Shown here: piece after piece, positions 1 through 8,377 of the stretch
How the letters are laid out: each line of letters begins with the position of its first letter
Numbering within the stretch: position 1 is the first letter of the stretch
NCBI RefSeq assembly: GCF_900102175.1
Contig: NZ_FNKN01000001.1
Coordinates: forward strand, 930,001 to 994,000
Direction: 5' to 3'
DNA length: 64,000 nucleotides
Source: Microbacterium sp. cf332
Lineage (GTDB): Bacteria > Actinomycetota > Actinomycetes > Actinomycetales > Microbacteriaceae
Notes under the pieces: model-generated
The model's input: the letters and a program-made list of their open reading frames with translations, nothing else
Database searches by the model: none
Told to the model about the DNA's origin: nothing
Program-made: the position numbers and the translations under genes

Positions 1-1756
1 CCTTCTTCGGGTTCGTGATGATGGGGGTGATGAGGTGCGGAACGCCGGCATAGCTCGTCAGCTCGACGCGCTTCGGGTCGATCAGCACCATGCGGACATC
101 GGTCGGCTTCGCCCGCATCAGCAGGCTCGTGATCATCGAGTTCACGAAGCTCGACTTGCCCGAGCCGGTAGAGCCGGCCACCAGGAGGTGAGGCATCTTC
201 GCGAGGTTCGCCACGACGAAGCCGCCGCCGACGTCCTTGCCGACGCCGATGGTCATCGGATGCGTCGACGTGGTCGCGGCGTTCGAGCGCAGGACGTCAC
301 CGAGGGTGACGATCTCGCGGTCGGTGTTCGGGATCTCGACGCCGATGGCGCTCTTGCCCGGGATCGGCGCGAGGATACGGACCTCGTTCGACGCCACCGC
401 GTAGGCGATGTTGTTCGTCAGGGCGGTGATCTTCTCGACCTTGGTACCGGGGCCGACCTCGATCTCGTACTGCGTGACCGTCGGGCCGCGCGAGAAGCCC
501 GTCACCTTCGCGTCGATCGAGAACTGCTCGAAGACGCCGGTGATCGCGCGCACGATCGCGTCGTTGGCCTCGGAACGCGTCTTCGCGGGTGTGCCCGCGC
601 CGAGTGCCGCCACAGCGGGCAGCCGGTAGGGCGTCGCGGGCGGCTGGCCGTGGAAGTCGCCGCCGAGCCCCGTCAGACCGGGAAGCTCCTCGATCTCGCC
701 GGTGTCGTGGTCGTCGCGGACGGCCGTGTCGGCCGGGCGACTGGACCGCGCCGCCGTCGCCGCGCGCTCGATGACGGACGGATCGATGACCTCGGTCTTC
801 GCTTCGGGGAGCGGGGGCGGCGGAGCCACGGCCTGCTCGAAACCGCCGTCGACCGACGGGCCGAGGAGTTCGGTGAGGTCCTGCGAGGCACTCCCCTCGT
901 CGGGGTCCTCCTCGCGGCCGCTCTTGTTGCGCCGCCACCAGGGCAGTGCATCGTCGTCGTCATCCGCGTCGTCGTCATCGGCCGGGGCCGACTTCCTGCC
1001 CTTCTTGGGCGAGAACGCCACCGTGGGGGCCTCGCCGTCGGGATCGGCGACGGGACGCTCCGCGCCGAACATCCAGGCGTAGAGATCGCCGAGCCTGCTG
1101 CCGATGCGGTTCGGCGGGGTCTTGGTGAGGATCAGCACGCTGAGGACCGAGACGAGACCCAGCACGGCCGCCGCCCCGTACACGGTGAGCACGGTCAGCG
1201 GCTCGCCGACGGCCCAGCCGAACAGTCCGCCCGAGGCGCTCAGCTCGAGGGCGCCGGCCTTGGGCTCGGGCCGGGCCCCGAAGACGTGGCAGAACCCGGC
1301 CACGGAGAGGATGAACAGGCCGAACCCGATGCCGATCCGACCGTTGTCGTTGACCGAGGCGGGATGCCGGAAGAGCCACCCCGCGAGGAAGAGCAGCAGC
1401 ACGGGCATGATGAACGCCTCGCGCCCGATGAGGAAGCCCACCGTGTAGGCGCTGACCAGCGTGCCGGCCTCGGTGCCGATGAGGAACCACTCGACGGCCG
1501 CGCCGGCGATCGCGAGCAGCACGAGCAGGAACGGCAGGCCGTCGCGGCGCTGGTCCTTCTCGAGCGTCTCGGGTCCGAACGCCCGGAACATCCCGCCCGT
1601 GGCGTGGGCGAGGCCCATCCATGCGCGCGCGACGACCGGGGGCCGCTCGCTCTCGTCGACGTACCGCTTGGGTGTCGGTTCGCTCTTGCGGGCGCGCGAC
1701 GTCGCGGTCTTCGCCGGTGCGCGGCGTCCGGAGGGCGCGTTCGTGCTCCTGGCCAT
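1..1756 (-). CDS. ftsK: DNA translocase FtsK, 3' part beyond window
   Basis: Septal DNA pump that moves chromosome termini during division. The first 585 codons are present. A basic N-terminal tail is followed by about four hydrophobic segments (roughly residues 65-205), an acidic Asp-rich linker near residue 270-285, and the RecA-like motor with Walker A GSTGSGKS near residue 526. Walker B and the gamma DNA-binding domain would lie off the window. The ATG at 1756 was chosen because TACCGT at 1763-1768 sits exactly six bases upstream, suggesting a leaderless transcript; GGAGGA touches the ATG and is too close for a normal Shine-Dalgarno. It lies downstream of rnj and dapA on the same strand. 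FtsK and SpoIIIE are not distinguishable from this part alone. Confidence 0.95.
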   Translation of the reverse strand, partial: MARSTNAPSGRRAPAKTATSRARKSEPTPKRYVDESERPPVVARAWMGLAHATGGMFRAFGPETLEKDQRRDGLPFLLVLLAIAGAAVEWFLIGTEAGTLVSAYTVGFLIGREAFIMPVLLLFLAGWLFRHPASVNDNGRIGIGFGLFILSVAGFCHVFGARPEPKAGALELSASGGLFGWAVGEPLTVLTVYGAAAVLGLVSVLSVLILTKTPPNRIGSRLGDLYAWMFGAERPVADPDGEAPTVAFSPKKGRKSAPADDDDADDDDDALPWWRRNKSGREEDPDEGSASQDLTELLGPSVDGGFEQAVAPPPPLPEAKTEVIDPSVIERAATAARSSRPADTAVRDDHDTGEIEELPGLTGLGGDFHGQPPATPYRLPAVAALGAGTPAKTRSEANDAIVRAITGVFEQFSIDAKVTGFSRGPTVTQYEIEVGPGTKVEKITALTNNIAYAVASNEVRILAPIPGKSAIGVEIPNTDREIVTLGDVLRSNAATTSTHPMTIGVGKDVGGGFVVANLAKMPHLLVAGSTGSGKSSFVNSMITSLLMRAKPTDVRMVLIDPKRVELTSYAGVPHLITPIITNPKK

Positions 1757-1804
1757 TCCTCCACGGTACGCGGGGCTTCCCCCATTACCGCGGAACGACG
1801 CGGG

Positions 1805-3481
1805 TCAGGCCTCGATGACGACCGGAACGATCATCGGACGTCGACGCAGCGACTGATTGACCCAGCGGCCGATCGTGCGTCGGACGACCTGCGAGAGCGC
1901 GTGGTTGTCGCGCGTGCCGGACTGGACGGCCTCGGCGAGGGCCGCAGCGATCTTCGGCTTGACGCCCTCGAAGACCGCGTCGTCCTCCGCGACACCGCGC
2001 GCGTGGATGTCGGGACCGCTGACGACCTGTCCGGTCTTGCCGTCGACGACGACGATGACCGAGATGAAGCCCTCCTCGCCGAGGATCCGGCGGTCCTTCA
2101 GGTCGGCGTCCGTGATCTCGCCCACCGTCGACCCGTCCACGTAGACGAAGCCGATGTCGAGCTGCCCGACGACCTCGGCGACGCCGTCCTTGAGGTCGAC
2201 GACGGTACCGTTCTCGGCGAGGATCGTGCGGTCGGCGGGCACGCCGGTGTCCTGCGCGAGCTTCGCGTTGGCCATGAGGTGTCGGTACTCACCGTGCACC
2301 GGCAGGACGTTGCGGGGCTTGAGGATGTTGTAGCAGTACAGCAACTCGCCGGCCGCGGCGTGGCCCGACACGTGGACCTTCGCGTTGCCCTTGTGCACGA
2401 CGTTCGCGCCGAGCTTGGTCAGACCGTCGATGACGCGGTAGATCGCGTTCTCGTTGCCCGGGATCTGGCTCGAGGCGAGGATGACCGTGTCGCCCGGCCC
2501 CGGCTCGATCGCGTGCTCGAGGTTCGCCATCCGCGAGAGAACCGCCATCGGCTCGCCCTGCGAACCGGTGGACATGTAGACGATGCGGTCGTCGGGCAGG
2601 TCCTTCGCCTTCTTGTAGTCGATGAGGACGCCGTCGGGCACGTTCAGGTAGCCGAGGTTCTCGGCGATCGTCATGTTGCGCACCATGCTGCGACCGAGGA
2701 AGGCGACGCGGCGACCGTTCGCGGCAGCGGCATCCACCACCTGCTGCACACGGTGCACGTGGCTCGAGAAGCTCGCGACGATGACGCGGCGCGGCGACTT
2801 GCTGATCACCTGGTCGAGCACGGGGCCGATGCCGCGCTCGGTCGGCGTGAAGCCGGGGACGTCGGCATTGGTGGAGTCGACCAGGAACAGGTCGACTCCC
2901 TCTTCGCCCAGGCGTGCGAACGCGCGGAGGTCGGTGATGCGGCCGTCGAGCGGCAGCTGGTCCATCTTGAAATCGCCGGTGGCGAGGACGAGCCCCGCGG
3001 GGGTGCGGACCGCGACCGCGAGCGCGTCGGGGATCGAGTGGTTGACCGCGATGAACTCGAGGTCGAACGGCCCGACCTGCTCCTCCTGACCCTCGGTGAC
3101 CGTGAGGGTGTAGGGGCGGATGCGGTGCTCCTTGAGCTTCGCCTCGATCAGGGCGAGCGTGAGTCCCGAGCCGATGAGGGGGATGTCGCCCTTGAGCTTG
3201 AGCAGATAAGGCACCGCGCCGATGTGGTCCTCGTGACCATGGGTCAGGACGACGCCGACGATGTCGTTGAGACGGTGCTTGATCGGCTCGAAGTCGGGGA
3301 GGATGAGGTCGACGCCCGGCTGGTGCTCCTCGGGGAAGAGCACACCGCAGTCGACGACGAGGAGCTTGCCCTCGTACTCGAAGACGGTCATGTTGCGGCC
3401 GACCTCGCCGAGCCCGCCGAGCGGGTAGACCCGCAGCGTTCCGGACTCGAGAGCGGGCGGGCTGAAGACGTTCGTGGGCAT
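1805..3481 (-). CDS. rnj: Ribonuclease J
   Basis: Metallo-beta-lactamase/beta-CASP ribonuclease with 5' exonuclease and endonuclease activity in mRNA decay and rRNA maturation. The protein is 558 residues, normal for the family. The zinc motif HGHEDH lies near residue 81, preceded by LTH, and the beta-CASP part carries SGHAAAGELL and LPVHGEYRHL. The ATG at 3481 is preceded by GAGGAAAG at good spacing and starts MPTNVF; the open frame continues upstream to 3670 but that extension is Arg-rich and lies inside dapA. A strong hairpin (3497-3521) sits directly against the ribosome binding site. The order dapA, rnj, ftsK is common in actinobacteria. Confidence 0.96.
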   Translation of the reverse strand: MPTNVFSPPALESGTLRVYPLGGLGEVGRNMTVFEYEGKLLVVDCGVLFPEEHQPGVDLILPDFEPIKHRLNDIVGVVLTHGHEDHIGAVPYLLKLKGDIPLIGSGLTLALIEAKLKEHRIRPYTLTVTEGQEEQVGPFDLEFIAVNHSIPDALAVAVRTPAGLVLATGDFKMDQLPLDGRITDLRAFARLGEEGVDLFLVDSTNADVPGFTPTERGIGPVLDQVISKSPRRVIVASFSSHVHRVQQVVDAAAANGRRVAFLGRSMVRNMTIAENLGYLNVPDGVLIDYKKAKDLPDDRIVYMSTGSQGEPMAVLSRMANLEHAIEPGPGDTVILASSQIPGNENAIYRVIDGLTKLGANVVHKGNAKVHVSGHAAAGELLYCYNILKPRNVLPVHGEYRHLMANAKLAQDTGVPADRTILAENGTVVDLKDGVAEVVGQLDIGFVYVDGSTVGEITDADLKDRRILGEEGFISVIVVVDGKTGQVVSGPDIHARGVAEDDAVFEGVKPKIAAALAEAVQSGTRDNHALSQVVRRTIGRWVNQSLRRRPMIVPVVIEA

Positions 3482-3496
3482 TGGCACGCTTTCCTC

Positions 3497-3521
3497 GGGA
3501 CGCCGGCGTGCGCGGCGTCCC
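3497..3521 (-). terminator. Stem-loop between dapA and rnj
   Basis: Perfect 9-bp inverted repeat GGGACGCCG/CGGCGTCCC with a 7-base loop. On the minus strand it follows the dapA stop and ends where the rnj Shine-Dalgarno GAGGAAAG begins. It has no U-tract, so an attenuator or RNA-stability element is as likely as a terminator. Confidence 0.55.
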
Positions 3522-3534
3522 TGTTCGTTTTCGT

Positions 3535-4512
3535 CTAGCGGGTCGTCCCGTGCACCTTGGGCAGCGCACCGCCGGCGGCGGCGTTCCGATCGGGACGGAA
3601 GTTGGAGAAATCTGCGCCGGGGACGCCCGAGACGAGGGCGAGCTCGTCCTCGATGATGGCGGCCTCCCACTCTTCGGGGCCGACGAGGGGCAGGCGGACC
3701 CGCGGGCTCGAGATGCGCCCGAGGCCGTGCAGGATGTACTTCGCGCTCACGGTGCCCGGCACGTGCGTCATGACGGCGCGTACGAGGGGCTCGAGGCTCT
3801 TGTGCGCCTCGGTGGCGGCCGCGAGATCACCCCGGTTCACCGCGTCGACCATCGTGCGGTAGGGCGTCGCGGTGATGTTGGCGGTGACGCCGATCAATCC
3901 GCTGGCTCCGATCGAGAGGTGGGGCAGCACGTTGGCGTCATCGCCCGAGAAGTACATGAGGTCGGTCTGATTGAGCACGCGGCTGACCTCGCTGAAGTCG
4001 CCCTTGGCATCCTTGACGGCCAGGATGTTCGGGTGCTTGGCGAGGCGCAGGATCGTCTCGTACTTGATCGGCACGCCCGTGCGCCCCGGGATGTCGTAAA
4101 GGATGACCGGCAGGTCGGTCGCGTCGGCGACGAGGCGGAAGTGCGTCAGGATGCCGGCCTGCGTGGGCTTGTTGTAGTACGGCGTGACGATCATGATGCC
4201 GTCGGCGCCGGCCTTCTCGCTGGCCTTGTAGAGCTCGATGGCGTGAGCGGTCTCGTTCGAGCCGCCGCCGGTGATGATCTTCGCGCGACCGGCCGAGACC
4301 GACTTGCCGACCTCGACGAGGCGGAGCTTCTCGGGGTCCGTCAGCGTGCTCGTCTCGCCCGTCGTGCCGGTGACGACGATGCCGTCGGCGCCCGCGGTGA
4401 TGACGTCGTCGATGTGCTTCTCGACAGCGGGCCAGTCGACTTCGCCGTCGGCGGTCATCGGGGTGACCAGCGCGACGAGGACCTGTCCGAAGGGATTGCC
4501 CGAGTGCGTCAT
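3535..4512 (-). CDS. dapA: 4-hydroxy-tetrahydrodipicolinate synthase
   Basis: Condenses pyruvate with aspartate semialdehyde in lysine and diaminopimelate synthesis. The protein has 325 residues. The family residues are visible: GTTGET (Thr50), Tyr139 in ILYD, and the Schiff-base lysine Lys167 in AVKDAKGD. The ATG at 4512 was chosen because TACCCT at 4519-4524 lies six bases upstream, the leaderless pattern of this window; longer in-frame starts run into the divergent Nudix gene. dapB lies about 4 kb away on the same strand. The nearest co-oriented gene, rnj, starts 53 bases downstream after a hairpin. Confidence 0.96.
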   Translation of the reverse strand: MTHSGNPFGQVLVALVTPMTADGEVDWPAVEKHIDDVITAGADGIVVTGTTGETSTLTDPEKLRLVEVGKSVSAGRAKIITGGGSNETAHAIELYKASEKAGADGIMIVTPYYNKPTQAGILTHFRLVADATDLPVILYDIPGRTGVPIKYETILRLAKHPNILAVKDAKGDFSEVSRVLNQTDLMYFSGDDANVLPHLSIGASGLIGVTANITATPYRTMVDAVNRGDLAAATEAHKSLEPLVRAVMTHVPGTVSAKYILHGLGRISSPRVRLPLVGPEEWEAAIIEDELALVSGVPGADFSNFRPDRNAAAGGALPKVHGTTR

Positions 4513-4587
4513 GTTCTCAGGGTATCGGTTCCCGCCCGGCGGACGTATCGGCCCCGTCCGGTGGCGAGCGCGTTCTAGGGTGGCGGG

Positions 4588-5127
4588 ATGGCCTGGACGA
4601 CGCGAAGCACTCGCACGGCGTACGAGAACCGGTGGATCTCGGTCCGTGAGGACGAGGTCACCGGTCCGGCCGGAGACGGCATCTACGGTGTGGTGGAGAT
4701 GCGGCATCCCGCGGTCTTCGTCGTGGCGATGGACGACGCCGACCGGGTGTGCTTCGTCGAGGTCGACCGCTATACGACGGGACTCTCGATCGAGGTGCCC
4801 GCGGGCGGCAGTGACGGCGAGGACCCCCTGATCGCCGCGAAGCGCGAGCTGCTCGAGGAGACCGGGATGATCGCCGCGTCCTGGGAGCCCATCGGCCGCA
4901 TGAACGCCCTGAACGGCATCGCCGTGGCGCCCGAGCACGTCTTCCTCGCGCGGCAGCTGACGCCGGCCCACGACGCCGCATCGTCACAGCAGGAGGAGGG
5001 CATCGAACGGGTGGTCTGGATGCCGCTCGCCGAGGCGCTGCGTCACGTCGCCGATGGTCTGATCGACGATGGCGAGACGGTCGCCGCGCTCGCCTACGCC
5101 GGGATCAGGCTGGGACGCTTCGCCTGA
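4588..5127 (+). CDS. Nudix hydrolase, ADP-ribose pyrophosphatase-like
   Basis: Likely hydrolyses a nucleoside diphosphate linked to another group, such as ADP-ribose, using Mg2+. The 179-residue protein carries a Nudix box ending REL-LEET-GM, with the conserved E-x7-REL-x-EE-x-G spacing. The spacing from the first glycine to the first glutamate is one residue shorter than the canonical G-x5-E. TAGGGT at 4576-4581 lies six bases before the ATG, pointing to leaderless expression divergent from dapA. Substrate cannot be read from sequence alone. Confidence 0.85.
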   Translation: MAWTTRSTRTAYENRWISVREDEVTGPAGDGIYGVVEMRHPAVFVVAMDDADRVCFVEVDRYTTGLSIEVPAGGSDGEDPLIAAKRELLEETGMIAASWEPIGRMNALNGIAVAPEHVFLARQLTPAHDAASSQQEEGIERVVWMPLAEALRHVADGLIDDGETVAALAYAGIRLGRFA

Positions 5128-5157
5128 CGCGGCGCGCGGCGGTGCCTCGTCGCGGGG

Positions 5158-5907
5158 TCAGGGTGCGACGCGGCCGTTGGCGTTGAACGCCGCGTGGGTG
5201 AGCGGCATGAGCTCGCGCCAGAAGGTCTCCATCTTCTCGGCGCACATCTCGATCTCGCGCTGCGGGAAGGACGGGAAGTGCGTCCCCTCAACCTTCGTGC
5301 GCAGCGAGAGGAAGTTCATGAGCGAACGGGCGTTCACCGTGACGTACATCGACGAGTAGATGTTCAGCGGCAGCACGATGCGCGCGACCTCGCGGGCGAC
5401 GCCCGCCGCGAGCATCGTGCGGTAGGCCTCGTACGCCTGGGTCGACGCCGCGCGCGTGCTCTGGTCGACGACGGCGAACTGCTCATCGGTGCCGGGGAGG
5501 AACTCGTAGGCGCCCGGCTTGCCGACCTGATTCAGGTTGCGCTCGCGGCCGGGGACGTAGAAGACGGGGCGCAGCTCGCGGTATCGCCCGGACTCCTCGT
5601 TGTACGACGCCATTCGGTGGCGCATGAATTCGCGGAAGACGAAGATCGGCGCCTGCACGTAGAAGGTCATCGAGTTGTGCTCGAACGGAGAGCCGTGGCG
5701 GTCGCGCATCAGGTAGTTAATGAGCCCGCGATCGCGGCCCGATGCCTCGGTGCCGGCGGCCGCGGCATCGAGGGTCTGCTCGCCCTGCGTCGACACGCGC
5801 GCCGCGAAGAGCACGTCGGAGTCCGCGGCGCTCGATCGCACGAGCTCGACCGTCACGTCGCTGCGGAACTCGATCTCGGGATTCGGGGTCTGCTGGGCGT
5901 CGCTCAC
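5158..5907 (-). CDS. thyX: Flavin-dependent thymidylate synthase
   Basis: Methylates dUMP to dTMP using FAD, NADPH and methylene-tetrahydrofolate. The 249-residue protein contains the ThyX signature RHRMASYNEESGRY at residues 96-109, matching RHR-x2-S-x-NE-x-S-x-R. The start is GTG at 5907 with TAATCT at 5914-5919 six bases upstream. It converges with the Nudix gene, with only 30 bases between stop codons. No thyA is present in this window. Confidence 0.97.
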   Translation of the reverse strand: MSDAQQTPNPEIEFRSDVTVELVRSSAADSDVLFAARVSTQGEQTLDAAAAGTEASGRDRGLINYLMRDRHGSPFEHNSMTFYVQAPIFVFREFMRHRMASYNEESGRYRELRPVFYVPGRERNLNQVGKPGAYEFLPGTDEQFAVVDQSTRAASTQAYEAYRTMLAAGVAREVARIVLPLNIYSSMYVTVNARSLMNFLSLRTKVEGTHFPSFPQREIEMCAEKMETFWRELMPLTHAAFNANGRVAP

Positions 5908-5971
5908 CGCTTCAGATTACCCCGGTGCCCGCGTGCTGCCCGCCGTCGAGAGGGGTCTATCGTGGGGTCTT

Positions 5972-6415
5972 GTGGAACTCGTGGCGGTCGCCGTCGTCCT
6001 GGCCGGACTGTTAGCGGTCACAGGCGCCGTCGGCATCGTCCTCCGCCGGCGCGCCTCGCGCCCCTACCCGGTCCCCCGCTTCGACGTGGTCGATCCTCGG
6101 CGGCTCGGCGCCGCCCCCGACGCGCTGGGTCGCACGGCGACGCTCCTGCAATTCAGCACGGAGACCTGCCAGCGGTGCCCCGCCGTGCACCGCACGCTCG
6201 CCGAGATGGCTCGTGACAGCGACGACGTGGCGCACCTCGACATCGATGTGACCGACCGTCCGGACATCGCGCGACGGTTCCAGATCGCGCAGACCCCGAC
6301 GACGCTCGTGCTCGACGGGCGCGGCGTCGTACGCACCCGCTTCGGGGGCGCGCCGCGGCGGGATGTCGTGCAACTGGAGATCCTGCGGCTGCGGTCGCAG
6401 TCGGCGTCCGTCTGA
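5972..6415 (+). CDS. Membrane-anchored thioredoxin-like protein
   Basis: The 147-residue protein has one N-terminal membrane segment (about residues 3-24), a short basic stretch, then a thioredoxin-like fold. It carries Cys66-x2-Cys69 in the context ETCQRCPAVH and a QTPTTLV segment that fits the cis-proline loop. The redox domain probably faces the cytoplasm, because positive charges follow the membrane segment. The GTG at 5972 was chosen because TATCGT lies eight bases upstream at 5958-5963 region and an earlier start would run through thyX antisense. A general disulfide reductase role is likely; the partner is unknown. Confidence 0.75.
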   Translation: MELVAVAVVLAGLLAVTGAVGIVLRRRASRPYPVPRFDVVDPRRLGAAPDALGRTATLLQFSTETCQRCPAVHRTLAEMARDSDDVAHLDIDVTDRPDIARRFQIAQTPTTLVLDGRGVVRTRFGGAPRRDVVQLEILRLRSQSASV

Positions 6416-6561
6416 GACCAGCGCCCGAGGTCCTCTCGGAGCCCGTGTGCGGGGCCTGTCAAGACGTTCCCGCATGCATCGGGCCGACCTAGGCTCGTCC
6501 CGAGCGCATACCGCGCCGTCTCGACACGGCACACCACGTGCCGGACCCGAAGAGGAGAGTC

Positions 6562-6987
6562 ATGAGCGTCACGAGCGAAGCAACCACCAGCTGGAAAGGG
6601 AGCCTGACGGAGGGATCGGGCCAGATCGCCCTCGAGAGCTCGAATCAGGGCCCGTTCGAGGTCAACTGGAAGGCTCGCAGCGAGGGCTCGAGCGCCGTCA
6701 CGACTCCCGAGGAGCTCATCGCCGCCGCGCACTCCTCGTGCTTCTCGATGGCCCTCTCCCACGCGCTGGCCGAGAACGGTACGCCGCCGGAGTCGGTCGA
6801 GACCACGGCATCCGTCACCTTCATCCCCGGCACCGGCATCACCGGTTCGCATCTCAACGTCAACGCTGTCGTCCCGGGCCTGTCGGCGGAGGACTTCGAT
6901 CGGCTGGCACAGGAGGCCAAGAGCGGATGCCCCGTCTCGGCAGCCCTCGCCGGAATCGAGATCACGCTCGAGGCGACGCTTGGCTGA
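6562..6987 (+). CDS. OsmC/Ohr family peroxiredoxin
   Basis: Thiol peroxidase-type protein that reduces organic hydroperoxides. It is 141 residues long, typical of OsmC. The two redox cysteines are Cys60 in AHSSCFSM and Cys123 in SGCPVS. A clear AGGAGAG ribosome site precedes the ATG at 6562, so unlike many genes here it has a leader. A TAGGCT at 6490-6495 may be its -10 element. The last eight bases overlap the next gene, so the pair is probably translationally coupled. Confidence 0.9.
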   Translation: MSVTSEATTSWKGSLTEGSGQIALESSNQGPFEVNWKARSEGSSAVTTPEELIAAAHSSCFSMALSHALAENGTPPESVETTASVTFIPGTGITGSHLNVNAVVPGLSAEDFDRLAQEAKSGCPVSAALAGIEITLEATLG

Positions 6988-7894
6988 TCAGGGCTCGACG
7001 AGTCGCGTCGTCGTCGCGGGCGCGTCCGGCCTCATCGGACGCGCCCTCGTCGACGACCTCCGCGCCGACGGCGTCGAGGTCGTGCGGCTCGTGCGTCGCG
7101 CACCGTCGGCGGCGGACGAGGTGCAGTGGTGGCCCGGCGAGCGTCCGCTCGATCCGACCGTCCTGGCCGGAGCGCGCGCCGTCGTCGGGCTCAACGGGGC
7201 GAGCATCGGCCGCTTCCCGTGGACACGGTCCTACAAGCACGAGCTGGTCTGGTCGCGTCTTCTCCCGACCGAGACGCTCGCCACGGCGGTGCGTGCGCTC
7301 GGTCGCGACGCTCCCGTCTTCCTGTCGTCGTCCGCCGTGGGTTACTATCCGACTCGGCCGGGCGTCCGCATGAACGAGACGGCGCCGCGCGGCGACACCT
7401 TCCTCGCCGACCTCTGCGGCGAATGGGAGGCCGCCGCGCTGAGCGCTCGGGAGCACGCCCGCGTGGTGCTGCTGCGCACGGCGCCGATCGTGCACCCCGA
7501 GGGGGTTCTCAAGCCCCTCATGCTGCTGACACGAGCGGGCCTGTCGGGTCCGATCGGTCGCGGCACCCAGGTGTGGCCCTGGATCTCGCTGGTCGACGAG
7601 GTCGCTGCCATCCGGCACCTCATCGAGGCCGACGTCACCGGTCCCGTCAACCTGACCGGTCCGACCCGGGCGACGGCGAACGACCTCGGCTTCGCCCTGG
7701 CGATGCGCATGAACCGCCCCTACCTCGTCCGCGCGCCGGAGTTCGCCCTCCGACTGGTCCTCGGACGGGACGCCACGGAGGCGCTTCTGACGAACGACAC
7801 CGATGTGGCGCCAGCCGTGCTCGAGAAGTCCGGCTTCACGTTCACGCACGAGCGCGTCGAGGACGCCATCCGGGCGGTCGTACCGCCGCGGTGA
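6980..7894 (+). CDS. TIGR01777-type NAD-dependent epimerase
   Basis: Atypical short-chain dehydrogenase of the SDR39U1/YfcH type; its substrate is not established. The 304-residue protein has the nucleotide-binding GASGLIG at residues 14-20, an SSSAVGYYP segment, and a C-terminal DUF1731-like end (RPYLVRAPEF onward). The start is TTG at 6980, eight bases inside the OsmC gene. No later ATG, GTG or TTG keeps the Rossmann glycine loop, which supports this start. The overlap suggests coupling to OsmC. Confidence 0.85.
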   Translation: MADQGSTSRVVVAGASGLIGRALVDDLRADGVEVVRLVRRAPSAADEVQWWPGERPLDPTVLAGARAVVGLNGASIGRFPWTRSYKHELVWSRLLPTETLATAVRALGRDAPVFLSSSAVGYYPTRPGVRMNETAPRGDTFLADLCGEWEAAALSAREHARVVLLRTAPIVHPEGVLKPLMLLTRAGLSGPIGRGTQVWPWISLVDEVAAIRHLIEADVTGPVNLTGPTRATANDLGFALAMRMNRPYLVRAPEFALRLVLGRDATEALLTNDTDVAPAVLEKSGFTFTHERVEDAIRAVVPPR

Positions 7895-7927
7895 CACGGG
7901 CGTCGAGCGGCGCTGCGGCCTGACGGG

Positions 7928-8377
7928 TCAGCCGCGCCGCTCAGCGCGTTCGAGCGCGATGGCGGTGCGCACCGCCTGGCGCGCCCGCCGGCGGTCTCCG
8001 GCACCGTCGTAAGCCAGCCCGAGGCGGAACCAGGCACGCCAGTCGTCGGGTGCCGTCTCGACCGCCTCGCGGTAACGCGGGAACAGCGCGTCCGCCTCCG
8101 CGCGGTCCGGACGGCCGCTCGGCGACACGTCGATCGCCTCGGCGGGAAGCCCGGCGTCGCGCTCGAGCCGCGCTCCGAGGCGCGACGCGCCGGCGCCGAA
8201 GGCGAGCTCGCGCCACAGCGCCCAGGCCGCGACGACGGGAAGGACGACGAGGGCGACGCCCATGATCACCCCGACGGGCTCCCCCGACATCATCAGCAGA
8301 ACCGCACGCTGGGCGACGAACACGATGTACAACGCGAGCAGCGCCGCCATCGCGAACGCCAGGATGCGGGTGCTCAT
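7928..8377 (-). CDS. Two-TM protein with TPR-like C-terminus
   Basis: I do not recognise a named family. The 149-residue protein has two hydrophobic segments (about residues 5-30 and 35-55) followed by a soluble part. The end, APDDWRAWFRLGLAYDGAGD onward, resembles one tetratricopeptide helix pair. Its ATG overlaps the dapB stop as ATGA at 8374-8377, so it is probably translated with dapB. A membrane-bound scaffold is possible, but no function follows from the sequence. Confidence 0.75.
   Translation of the reverse strand: MSTRILAFAMAALLALYIVFVAQRAVLLMMSGEPVGVIMGVALVVLPVVAAWALWRELAFGAGASRLGARLERDAGLPAEAIDVSPSGRPDRAEADALFPRYREAVETAPDDWRAWFRLGLAYDGAGDRRRARQAVRTAIALERAERRG

Noticed and set aside
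35..3538. A very long open frame on the plus strand opposite ftsK and rnj
   Set aside because: It is Arg/Asp/Leu-rich with no domain and lies antisense to two well-supported genes. Long antisense frames are expected at this GC content; many others across the window were left out for the same reason.
3482..3670. N-terminal extension of RNase J
   Set aside because: The extension is Arg-rich, overlaps dapA and lacks a ribosome site, whereas the ATG at 3481 has one.
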